Source: Ceratopteris richardii
Taxonomy: Eukaryota; Streptophyta; Polypodiopsida; Polypodiales; Pteridaceae
Length of the DNA: 64,000 nucleotides
NCBI GenBank assembly: GCA_020310875.1
Contig: CM035406.1
Span: forward strand, 228,357,512 to 228,421,511
Direction of reading: 5' to 3'
Shown in pieces: positions 55,018-64,000 of this stretch. Under the pieces are notes generated by a model that saw only the letters and a list, made by a program, of their open reading frames with translations, was not told the DNA's origin and ran no database searches. Each line of letters begins with the position of its first letter. The first letter of the stretch is position 1. The translations under genes were made by a program, and so were the position numbers.

Positions 55018-56277
55018 TCATATATTCTTCTTTTCTTTTATTCCTGCCATTTCTTTGAATCTGCTTGTCTTTACTCCATCCAAGCTCTTTGTCAGAATAT
55101 CTGCAATCTGATCTTTTGTAGGACTGTATACTATTTCAATCTCCTTCTCCATTACCTTTTCCCTGAGGAAATGATATTGAATCTCTATGTGCTTTGTTCT
55201 TGCGTGAAATACTGGATTTGTTGCAAGATACAACGAACTCATATTATCTCCATGTATGATATGTATACCTTGATCAATACCCATGCTTTTGAACAAGTTC
55301 TGCATCCATATCACTTCTTTAGCTGCTTCCACAAGTCCTTTATATTCTGATTCCCTTGACGATAAAGCTACTGTATGTTGCTTCTTTGAACACCAGCTGA
55401 CAAGCTTATCTCCTAGGTATATCATATACCCATGTGTTGACCTTCTGTCATCTTGACTTCCTATCGAGTCTGAGTCACTGTATGCTCTCAGCTTTATACC
55501 TGATGTAAAAGGATAATATAATCCTTCTTTTATAGTTCTTTTGATATATCTAAGAACTCTTTGTCTTGCAACCCAATGTTGATCCTTCGGACAATGCATA
55601 AACTGTGAGAGAACTCCTACTGCATAACTAAGATATGGTCTTGTTAGCGTAGCATAAATCAAGCTTCCCACTAAAGATTGATACTTTCTCATATCTTTAA
55701 ACTATGCACCATCATATTTGCTGAGTTGATGATTTACCTCAAGTTGTGTTGAGGCTTCTCTGCAATTCTCCATGTCAAACTTCTTCAGTAAGTTTAGGAG
55801 ATACCTTTCTTGTGAAACATATGACACCATGATATGTATATGTAACTTCCATTCCAAGAAAATATGATAGCTTTCCTATATCACTGATCTTGAACTCTTT
55901 TTCAAGCAATCTCTTTACCTCCTTGATTCCTTCATCTGAGGTACCTGTGATTATAATGTCATCTACATAAATACAAATGTAGATCATACCTTCATTTGTT
56001 CTCTTGATGAGTAGACTTGCATCTGCTTTTGAACTTTGGTATCCAAGGTCATTGAGATACTTCACAAGTCTGTAATTCCAAGCTCTTGGAGCTTGCTTCA
56101 ATCCATAGAGTGCTCTTCTTAATCTGCAAACATGATATGGGTAACTGGAACTTAAAACCCTTCAGGTTGTTCCATGTAAACTTCATCTGATATATATCCA
56201 TTTAGAAATGCATTCTTTATATCCAATTGACTTAGCTTCCATCCTTTTGATGCTGCTATAGCAATCACTATCCTTAT
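55018..56277 (-). pseudogene. RT and RNase H of copia element I (5' truncated)
   Basis: Minus strand: RT remnant with a FLNGYISDEVYMEQPEG-like stretch interrupted near 56150, LKQAPRAWNYRLVKYL and YVDDIIITG (55775-56101), then RNase H (55018-55692) with YSDSDSIGSQDDRRSTHGY, ALSSRESEYKGLVEA, HARTKHIEIQYHFLRE and DILTKSLDG. It is most like G. Gag, protease, integrase and the 5' LTR are missing: at 56277 the sequence changes to satellite DNA. Confidence 0.9.
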
Positions 56278-56868
56278 ATAATAACTAATTACTAACAACT
56301 AACCAAGAAGTAGCTAGTTAATGATAACAAACTCTTAACAAGCTAAATAGTAATAGCTAATTACTAACAACTAGGAATCAGCTACTAGTAATAGGTAACT
56401 AGTAACAAGCTAATTAGTAATAACTAATTACAAACAACTAACCAAGAACTAGCTACTTTGTAATAGCTAATTAGTAGAAGTTTATTAGTGATAGCTAATT
56501 ACAAATAGCTAACTAAGAACTAGTTGCTTAGTAATATTTAATTACTAACTAGCTAATTAGTAGTAGATAATTACTAATGACTAACTAAGAACTAGCTACT
56601 TAATAATAGCTACTTGGTAACAGGCTAATTAGTGATAGATTATTAGTAATAATTAATTACAAAAAATTAACCAACCACAAGCTACTTAATAATAATTGAC
56701 TGTTAATAAGCTAGATAGCAATCGCTAATTACTAAGAGCTAACTAAGAACCAGCTACTTAGTAATAGGTTACTACCAGCAAGCTAATTAGTAATAGCTAA
56801 ATACAAACGACTATCCAAGAACCAGCTACTTAGTAATAGCTAATTAGTAACAAGCTACTTAGTAATAG
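56278..56868. repeat. TAGCTAATTAGTAA satellite, array 1
   Basis: Degenerate tandem units of about 14 bp built from TAGCTAATTAGTAA variants, organised in blocks of about 70 bp marked by CTAACCAAGAACTAGCTAC (near 56308, 56440, 56510, 56579, 56737, 56809). The unit contains the palindromes TAGCTA and CTAATTAG. No ORF. Confidence 0.9.
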
Positions 56869-57282
56869 CCTATCAAGATAGCCCCTCCTGGGGATTTTCA
56901 ACTATCTAAACATCTGTATCACACCTCCCCCAACTAGTGGAGAGATTCATTACTTATGTTGTACTCTAGTTCAATATTTGACATGATTTCCTCATGTACA
57001 TGAGCTTGTGTATCAAGAACCTTTGTATCTCTCTAACTTGTATACTACCCTGATGTATGTCCCCTCCTCCAACAATATTTGCTGAGTATTTATTGTAATC
57101 TGGGACCCTTGTGTGGGATCTTTCCCTCTGTACACTTACACATACCATCATTAATCTAATCTTCTTGTTGTCTTAAAAAAAAGGGTGGAGTGCTTATCTG
57201 TATTTGGTGAGGGTTTGCCCCTAGCACAATTTGTAACTCTTCTATATTAATATTCATTTTTTTTGTTCTCTCAAAAAAAAGA
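56869..57282 (+). other. Two retroposon-like 3' tails
   Basis: No gene. Two A-runs (near 57174 and 57274) end plus-strand segments that look like 3' ends of retroposed sequences (TTGTTGTCTT before the first run and TTCTCTC before the second). No coding sequence is recognisable upstream of either. Confidence 0.35.
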
Positions 57283-57420
57283 GTGTGGCTCAGTTAAGTT
57301 GGATTGGCTCTTCGCCTCTTGAGGCGGGGGCTCAATCCTTGGCTACGACAAGAAACTATGTAACTCATCTAACCCTTGCTTTGTGGGATACGGGGGGTCC
57401 CATGGGTACTATGCCTATTC
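57283..57420 (+). mobile_element. tRNA-derived SINE-like unit 2
   Basis: GTGTGGCTCAGTT at the start resembles a degenerate A-box region and GGGGCTCAATCC (57327-57338) a B box, with a stem-like GCCTCTTGAGGC between. It follows directly after an A-run. The tRNA-unrelated part may extend past 57400. Not a functional tRNA. Confidence 0.4.
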
Positions 57421-57644
57421 ACTTGTACAATTGCAATTTCAAAATCAAAGTCCGAGGGAGTAGGTTTAGATTGAACCTCCATTTCAAAAGGAAGAAAGAA
57501 AAGCATGGCAACTTACCCCCCTCAGAACAAAACACGCACCCCTGAAATAGATGAATTGATTTGCAGGTGGAAGCATGATTTTGGAAGGAAATGACATTTA
57601 TGTTCCATCGGAATAGTTTGAATCCACCCATAGACTTTAAAATT

Positions 57645-58475
57645 ATTTTTTTTAATGGAAAACAGATATTAAATTTTTTTTAGGAAATATTGTACAACTG
57701 TGTAGGGGGCAGGCCTCTTGGGACAATACATCTTAGAGAGAGTGACTCTCAATTGTTGGTATCTAAACATTACATATGATTTTTGAATACATGGCTTGAT
57801 GCATAGGAGCATCAGAGATACTATAAAGGTAGGTCTGTCCAACAAACTTCATTTCTTTCCAACAGCTGTAAATTTGATTCCTACTACCATCTCCAAAGCA
57901 TCTTTTATTTCTTCCAACCCAGATGTTTCATAATATTTGTGCTCTCCATGTGTGCTCTCCATGTGTGCTCTCCTTAATATTTTTAGTGGTTGCGCTTCTC
58001 CATGGCTTTCAAGAGCAGCTCCCTCTGATCCATAAGCACTTGTTTACAACCAAGAGATAAATCAGCAATGTCATTAATGAAGAAGGGATCCACAATATCC
58101 TACCCAGACATAAGGCTATTCCATGAGTTAAAGCCTTTTTTCCTGCACTTATTCATTTTAACAGGCAAAGGAGAAGCTTCTTCAACATTCACTCATCCAG
58201 TCCATAATGAGCCTTGTGACAAAAACTAGAGATTAGAAGCAAACACAGGATTTAAGGTATAACCCTCTTCAACTTTCATCCAGGCATAGAAATACCTCTA
58301 ATAATTCCTTGTTCAATTTTATCTTGGACTAACCATCCCAAAGCATCGCTAGAAATAGCAAACAGAAGAGGAGCAAGGGGACAACCCTATCTGATAGATC
58401 TATAGAGATTGAAGGGTTCAAAAACAGAACCATTCATAGCCACCCTAGAGTTGGCATTACTCAGTGTTTTTGTCT
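57645..58475 (-). pseudogene. LINE reverse transcriptase remnant
   Basis: Minus strand at about 58310-58475: NANSRVAMNGSVFEPFNL then RSIRxGCPLAPLLFAISSDA, the LINE RT motif RQGCPL with its Gln codon changed to TAG. Downstream segments to about 57780 are frame-broken and partly LINE-like. An A-rich end on the minus strand near 57640-57680 is consistent with the 3' end. The YxDD/FADD catalytic box was not found, so the fragment is internally deleted. Confidence 0.7.
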
Positions 58476-58499
58476 GTAATCTCGATTTTGTCTATAATC

Positions 58500-59230
58500 T
58501 CGAATTTGGTCTCGATGTATTCCATGCTATATAGACAAACTCTCTTCACCAAGAGGAATTAATCTAGAAATTATATCTGCATACTCAAAACGATTTGGGG
58601 CTATTAACCATTTCCAAAGTTGATCACAAAGAGTTCCTGACAGATAGTTAAGTCTTTCACTGATTGTCATCTTTGGTAACATTAGACAACATCTTCTAAT
58701 GTTGTAAAATAACTTGTAAGTAGTAGTATCAATTATGAATGTATTGTCAGCCCATAATCCACATTCTTGTCCCAAAAATGAGCCACTTTCTTGAAATGGA
58801 TTGAAAAATTCCAAAAACATTGATCCCTCCCCCAAATATCCATAATTTTCCTCCTGAACTCTGGGAAGATTGTATCAATACATTTGTTGACCTCGTCTAG
58901 ATCATGGGCACTTCAAATCTAGACATTGAAATGGTCAAGGCACCATTGAAGAAAAGCATTACTATCACGAAAGGCCTGCTTACTTTGGATATTCATAAAT
59001 ACTTCAATTTCCAAAATCAGAGCCCTAGGTTGTAAATCCTTGTGAATATGTTTCAATTCCTCTACCTCCTCCTCTATTAGGCCATGTTGAATCTTTGGAG
59101 GGTCCCTTTCTATCTATAAATTCCGGTTCCATTATCACATGATCCAACCTCTTTCGTTTGTTTGACTTGCCTAGTATTTGTTTAGGCTTTTGATTGCCTT
59201 TTGGTGTAAACACTAGTATATGATTAGTTT
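58500..59230 (-). pseudogene. Unclassified degenerate coding segment
   Basis: A minus-strand frame is open over about 100 codons (about 59040-58740), preceded by a frame with EEEVEELKHIHKDLQPRA and containing LEIEVFMNIQSKQAF, FLQWCLDHFNV and CIDTIFPEFRRKIMDIWG. It looks protein-derived rather than random, but I recognise no family. It might be LINE ORF sequence upstream of the RT remnant or a captured host exon. Confidence 0.3.
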
Positions 59231-60119
59231 GAGTTGAAACTGATACTTTCTGCTCAACTACTCTTGCAATAAGATCAGTTTGATTTGAAATAGGACATGT
59301 TTGAGTTGAAATTGATACTTTATTTAGTTTTTTTCTTTTTGGCCATCTTTGTGCTCAACTTCTGTTGCAGCATGACATTGACTTGATGTGGATGTAAGAG
59401 TGTCTTTTGTGGCAGCTGTGGATGGAACTTTGTTCTTTATTTGACCTATAAGCCAAACATCATTACAACTTACAATCAATGACACTTTTAGTCTATCGAA
59501 AATTGTACAGAATAGGAATAGGATAAATACAATCAATAACATCGTTACAAAATAGGATAAATACAAAATCCTATGAGAGCTAATCGATTTGGACAATGTC
59601 ATGTGTGGATAGTCTATTTACTACTATCCAAATCATATCATTGTGAAAAGGCATCATGAGAGGAACGATTGTGAAATTCATACAAATGCGTTCCTAATGT
59701 TTATGATGGCATTAAGACATCAAATTATTTCTAGATTGGTACTTAAGTTATGGACAAATGCCATTTTGCCCAGATAATACCAAAAGAAGAATTGTTTACA
59801 TCATTACAATCAATGACACAAGTGAGCTATCAAATATGTATAGGTTATATAATACGAGGCGGAGACAACAAAATATTTTAATAACATTGATACAAAATAG
59901 GCTGATCACAAACTGTGATGCTAGCTAATAGATTTGGATGATGCCACACGAGAGGATAGTAACCATTACAAAGGACAATGATGTAAAAGGGTGAACATTG
60001 GTACTATTCTTTCAAAAGATCCTCTATATCAAGTACAACACCTCCGTTGAAGTGTGACCGAGTAGTCTGCTGCCTTGTAATTGGGTGCAAATGGCTTGGC
60101 TTCTTTTGTCATTTCACAG
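59231..60119. other. No feature recognised
   Basis: AT-rich sequence with short ORFs only; nothing I can assign. Confidence 0.4.
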
Positions 60120-60710
60120 GTACTTGCAAATTTCTTTTGTATTTTCCATAAACTGCACTAGAGTGGCATCCTCTTGTACATGAACACCTACAACCTTTGT
60201 TGGGAATCCATACATGTCAAAAACTGAGGCTGGGTTACAATAGTTTTGCTTCGAGGAGGTTTCATTTGTATCATTTGTTTAAAGAACATCTCTATTTGGG
60301 CTCTGATTAGGATCAGAAGTTGGATTCTGCAGATGATCTTTGTTTGAACAAACAACGGGATCATTATCAACTACAAAGTTGTAACTAGCTAGATGAATAT
60401 CTGAGTTGCTAACTGGATCAAGAACACTTCAATCATTCTATCTAGACTACTATGAAAGTCAATGCGTGTAGACTCCGCATCATGCATGTTGTCAATTGGA
60501 CAAGGATCCACACTAGCATCCATTGCAGATGGTGTTTGGAGGAAGGATGGAATATTTTCTTTCTCTTTCAATGATGAAGATTAGGCATAAGTCTTACTTT
60601 CAGAAAATGGTGTATGTCCAACATTCTCACTTGTCCTAAGCTCCCTATCGTATGCAGCATTGGAATTGTTGGTAATTGTTCCTATTGAGGTACGAGCAAG
60701 TGCTTAGCAC
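60120..60710 (-). pseudogene. Possible exon of an unknown gene
   Basis: The minus strand from an acceptor-like TACCTCAATAG (about 60690) is open over most of 190 codons if one frameshift near 60420 and two or three stops are allowed: NNSNAAYDRELRTSENVG, KEKENIPSFLQTPSAMDA, then NSDIHLASYNFVVDNDPVVC and FDMYGFPTKVVGVHVQED. It is Ser/Asn/Asp-rich without a known motif. It could be a host gene fragment or part of an unrecognised transposon. Confidence 0.3.
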
Positions 60711-60799
60711 AATGAAACCAGTTAGATTAGTGTTCCACTAGAGCGTTTAAGAGTAAGAAAGAGATACTTGATGGATGAATTATTGCAAACAACCAACGC

Positions 60800-62707
60800 A
60801 AAACTAGATCCTTAGTAATCATGAATTAGTAACAAGCTAATTAGTAATAGCTAACTACTAACATTTATCGAACAATCAGCTACTTAGTAATAGCTAATTA
60901 GTAACAAGCTAATTAGTAATAGCTTATTACGAAGAACTAACCAAGAACTAGTTACTTTGTAATAGCTACTTAGTAACAAGCTAATTAGTAATGGCTAATT
61001 CGTAATAGTGAATTAATAATAGCTAATTAGTAGTAATAGCTAGTTAGTAATCGCTAATTAGTAATAGCTAATTAGTATTAGCTAATTCGTAATAGCTATT
61101 TCACCATAGCTAATTAGTAATAGCTAATTTGTAATGGCTAATTCGTAATAGCTAATCATTAATAGCTAATCAGTAATAGTTACTTATTAATAGTTGATCA
61201 ATAATAGCTAATCAGTAATAGCTAATTAGTAATACCTACTTATTAATAGCTAGTTCGTAATAGCTAATTCATAATAGCTAATTTGTAATATCTAATTTGT
61301 AATAGCTAATTTGTAATAGCTAATTTGTAATAGCTAATTTGTAATAGGTAATTCATAATAGCTATCAGTAATAGCTAATCAATAATAGTTAATTAGTAAT
61401 AGCCAATTCATAATAGCTAATTCATAATAGCTAATTCATAATAGCTAATCAGTAATAGTTAATCAGTAATAGCTAATTAATAAATGCAAATTAGTAACAA
61501 GCTAATTACTAATAGATAACTACTAACAACTATCAAACAATCAGCTACTTAGTAATAGCTAATTAGTAACAAGCTAATTAGTAATAGCTAATTACAAACA
61601 ACTAACCAATAAATAGTTACTTCGTAATAGCTACTTAGTAACAAGCTAATTAGTAATGGATAATTCATAATAGAGAATCAATCATACCTAATTAGTAATA
61701 GCTAATTAGTAATAGGTAGTTAGTAACAGCTAATTAGTAATAGCTAGTTCATAATAGCCGATTCGTAATAGCTAATTCATAATAGCTAGTTTGTAATAGC
61801 TAATCAATAACAACTAATCAGTAATAGCTAATCAGTAATAGCTAATCAATAATAGCTAATTAGTAACAAGCTAATCAATAATAGCTAATTAGTAATAGCT
61901 AATTCATAAAAGCTAATTAGTAATAGCTACTTAGTAATAGCTAATTAGTAATAGCTAATCCCTAATAGCTAATTAGTAACAAGCTAATCAATAATAGCTA
62001 ATTAGTAACAAGCTAATCAATAATAGCTAATTAGTAATAGCTAATTCATAAAAGCTAATTAGTAATAGCTACTTAGTAATAGCTACTTAGTAATAGCTGA
62101 TTACTAACAAACTAAATATTAATTCGTAACAGCTAATTCATAATAGCTAATTAGTAATAGGTGATTAGTAACAAGCTAATTAATAATAACTTATTAATAA
62201 GCTAACTACGAACCAGCTACTAAGTAATAGCTAATTAGTAATAGGTATGAAGAATTAGCTACTTAGTTATAGCTACTTAGTAATAGCTACTTAGTAATAG
62301 CTACTTAGTAGTAGCTACTTAGTAATAGTTACTTAGTAATAGCTACTTAGTAATAGCCAACTATTAGTAGCTAAGGTAACAAACTGATATATTAATAACT
62401 ATTTCTAATAGCTAACTAATGACTAGCTACTTAGTAATAGCTAATAGGTAACAATTTAATTATTAATAGCTAATTACTAGCAAATAAATCAAAGTTAGCA
62501 ACTTAGTAATAGCTAATTAGTAACACGCTAATTAGTTACAAACAACTAACCATAACCATATACTTAGTAATAGCTAATTAGTAAATAGCTTATTAGTAAT
62601 AGCTAATTAGTAACTAGCTTAGTAGTAATAGCTGATTACTAACAACTAACTAAGTACCAACTACTTTGTAATAGCTAATTGGTAACAAGCTAATTAGTAA
62701 TAGCTAA
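60800..62707. repeat. TAGCTAATTAGTAA satellite, array 2
   Basis: About 1.9 kb of the same 14-bp family as array 1. Variants change the dinucleotide after TAGCTAAT (TAGTAA, TCGTAA, TCATAA, CAGTAA, TTGTAA), giving local homogeneous runs. A higher-order copy exists: 60833-61030 matches about 61498-61690, offset about 665 bp. The array ends sharply at 62707, at the decayed gene fragment. Confidence 0.95.
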
Positions 62708-63830
62708 AAATTGAATCCACCATCAAAGAATCCAGAGATTGTTTGCCGCATATGTTCTGGTATTTTAGAACCACATTAAGGTCCTAAACACTTGGCTGAC
62801 ACACGATAATGTGCTGCAAAACAAATATAGTGATATGCATCATTGCATGGCATAAGGTGCACTATAAAACTCACCCTCTCCTCAATATTCAAACCACATG
62901 CTATGCACATGGATGAAACACTGAGTAAGAGGGCTAATGGTAACTCTGGGGGAGGTAATGGCAATAATGGTAATAATTCATTTGAATCCATCATGCTTAA
63001 TATGTTCTTTACAAAGGATAGATGTCGATTTGCACTCTTCATTCGATTCTCATGCAACTTATATTCAGCTTGTGTATGTAAGAATCCAAATCATCAGTAT
63101 TGAACCTTAGAAAAATGTTCCAACCAATGTCAATAAAGCTAAATATTACCTCCACTTCAGGCACCTTGTCATTCTCATCTAGCTTAACCCCTAACAGCTC
63201 TAGATTAACAGTATGTATCTGAATTTGCATCTCCAACTGAATCCTCCTCTCATGAGATATTCCCACATCACATTTCAATTCATCTATGGATACCTATAAC
63301 TTTTTTCTCATCTCAATGATTGTTGTAGTCAACTTAGACTCACCAAACTTTGATAGCTTGGCTTGATCCAAATCAAGCTTGAACCTATCCAACTTATTGT
63401 GTTCACTATCAATTAACAATTCTAAAGTATGTATAACCGTAGTACCCTCCACTTGCCTTATGGCAACAACTTCCGTACCTTGTCGAGCATATAACTCAAC
63501 ATCTTCTTTTTGTTCCTGCAAGTTTGCATCCAAAGGCTTTAAAAGTGGTGAAGCATCATTGTTCAAACAACTATAAAACCTTTGCATCTTCGACTGCAAT
63601 GCACCCATCTTCCTGCATCTTTCAATAGAAGCTTCTACAGCTACAAACCATGCCACTTGGTACATAATTAGATTTTTTTGATGTTTGAGTAGTGGTACAA
63701 TTTTCAAATGCAAAGGCTCTAGCAAATTGTAGAGACAATTCATAGTTTGTTGGTACCTGTTGGTAGACTTTCTGATGTAACACCATCAGTGCATCATAGA
63801 ACTCTTGCCTGACATATTTAACTTTCATCT
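62708..63830 (-). pseudogene. Decayed coiled-coil/RING-like protein gene fragment
   Basis: Minus strand from 63828: an N-terminal frame (VRQEFYDALMVLHQKVYQQV), a frameshift near 63660, then AWFVAVEASIERCRKMGALQ through a helical, charged region to 63294, TAG, and the same frame continuing (VSIDELKCDVGISHERRIQL). After another shift a Cys/His cluster follows: CIACGLNIEERVSF, MPCNDAYHYIC and KCLGP, stop, CGSKIPEHM. The spacing C-x2-C-x16-C-x-D-x2-H-x2-C resembles RING-H2 with the first His changed to Asp; the last Cys pair has unusual spacing. A RING-type ligase origin is plausible but unproven. Confidence 0.5.
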
Positions 63831-63835
63831 TGAGA

Positions 63836-64000
63836 GTCCAATTGAGAGCACCTTATATGTTAAGCATGCAAATGATGTGCTTCTGATTATTGTTGTCTAT
63901 GTTGATGACATGCTGCTCACTAGTCCTCATGAGAAGCATATTGTTGATTTTAAGGTTGATATGCATGCCTCATTTTGAGATGTCAGATTTGGGGCATTTG
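63836..64000 (+). pseudogene. Copia RT fragment at right edge
   Basis: STLYVKHANDVLLIIVVYVD, then DMLLTSPHEKHI and a TGA, matching the RT of H at 53485-53640 closely. It starts abruptly inside the RT and runs off the window. The same family as F and H. Confidence 0.85.

Noticed and set aside
56278-56868. CRISPR-like or telomeric array
   Set aside because: The units are directly tandem without unique spacers, and the 14-bp AT-rich unit is not the plant telomere repeat TTTAGGG.
63836-64000. The missing 3' part of element H resumed after element I
   Set aside because: It overlaps RT sequence already present in H (53485-53640), so it is a separate copy.

Overview
This window reads as nuclear DNA of a plant with a repeat-rich genome. 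The evidence is copia-type elements primed by initiator-Met tRNA, gypsy-type elements with tRNA-Asp or Tat-like primer sites, a CACTA (En/Spm-type) DNA transposon, a LINE remnant and tRNA-derived SINE-like units. No intact ordinary host gene is visible. I cannot name the species; the sequence fits a large-genome vascular plant, and nothing seen is clade-specific. Element labels A, R, T, B, D, C, E, F, G, H, I are mine.

Layout, left third. 1-1320 is the 5' leader, primer site and 5' LTR of a minus-strand gypsy element (A) whose body lies off the left edge. 1400-2560 is a degenerate gag-protease remnant. 2.6-5.7 kb is anonymous non-coding DNA with small duplications and a SINE-like unit. 5.75-10.70 kb is a non-autonomous minus-strand LTR element (R) with about 2-kb LTRs carrying 194-bp tandem repeats and no gag-pol. 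Its right LTR is interrupted at 10704 by a plus-strand gypsy element (T, 10704-15811), which has gag, protease, RT and RNase H riddled with stop codons and no integrase.

Middle. 15.83-23.16 kb is a second plus-strand gypsy element (B): LTR, a 21-bp minisatellite in the leader, a 935-aa intact gag, and a pol that has lost the RT palm. At about 23.16 kb it joins an unrelated segment (D) with an unrecognised open frame of about 430 codons, one antisense ORF and an LTR. 25.96-29.05 kb is a minus-strand relative of B (C).

Right half. A CACTA transposon begins at 29055 inside the leader of C. Its body is split by four copia insertions: E (30850-37282, intact 1402-aa polyprotein, nearly identical LTRs, 5-bp target duplication), F (37739-40345), G (40848-47214) and H (from 49735, carrying an internal inversion). 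H is cut at 53796 by copia I (minus). From 56.3 kb there are two arrays of a TAATTAG-rich 14-bp satellite (56278-56868 and about 60800-62707), with a LINE fragment, SINE-like DNA and degenerate coding fragments between them. The right edge holds a decayed coiled-coil/RING-like gene fragment and another copia RT fragment.

Relationships: the nesting gives an order of events, C before CACTA, then E/F/G/H, then I inside H; and R before T. E looks youngest and is the only element with an unbroken gag-pol. A, B and C share a leader minisatellite with an ATCGCGAT core. Many stop codons in the older elements fall where the family has glutamine (CAG or CAA) or arginine (CGA), which is what deamination of methylated cytosine would produce.
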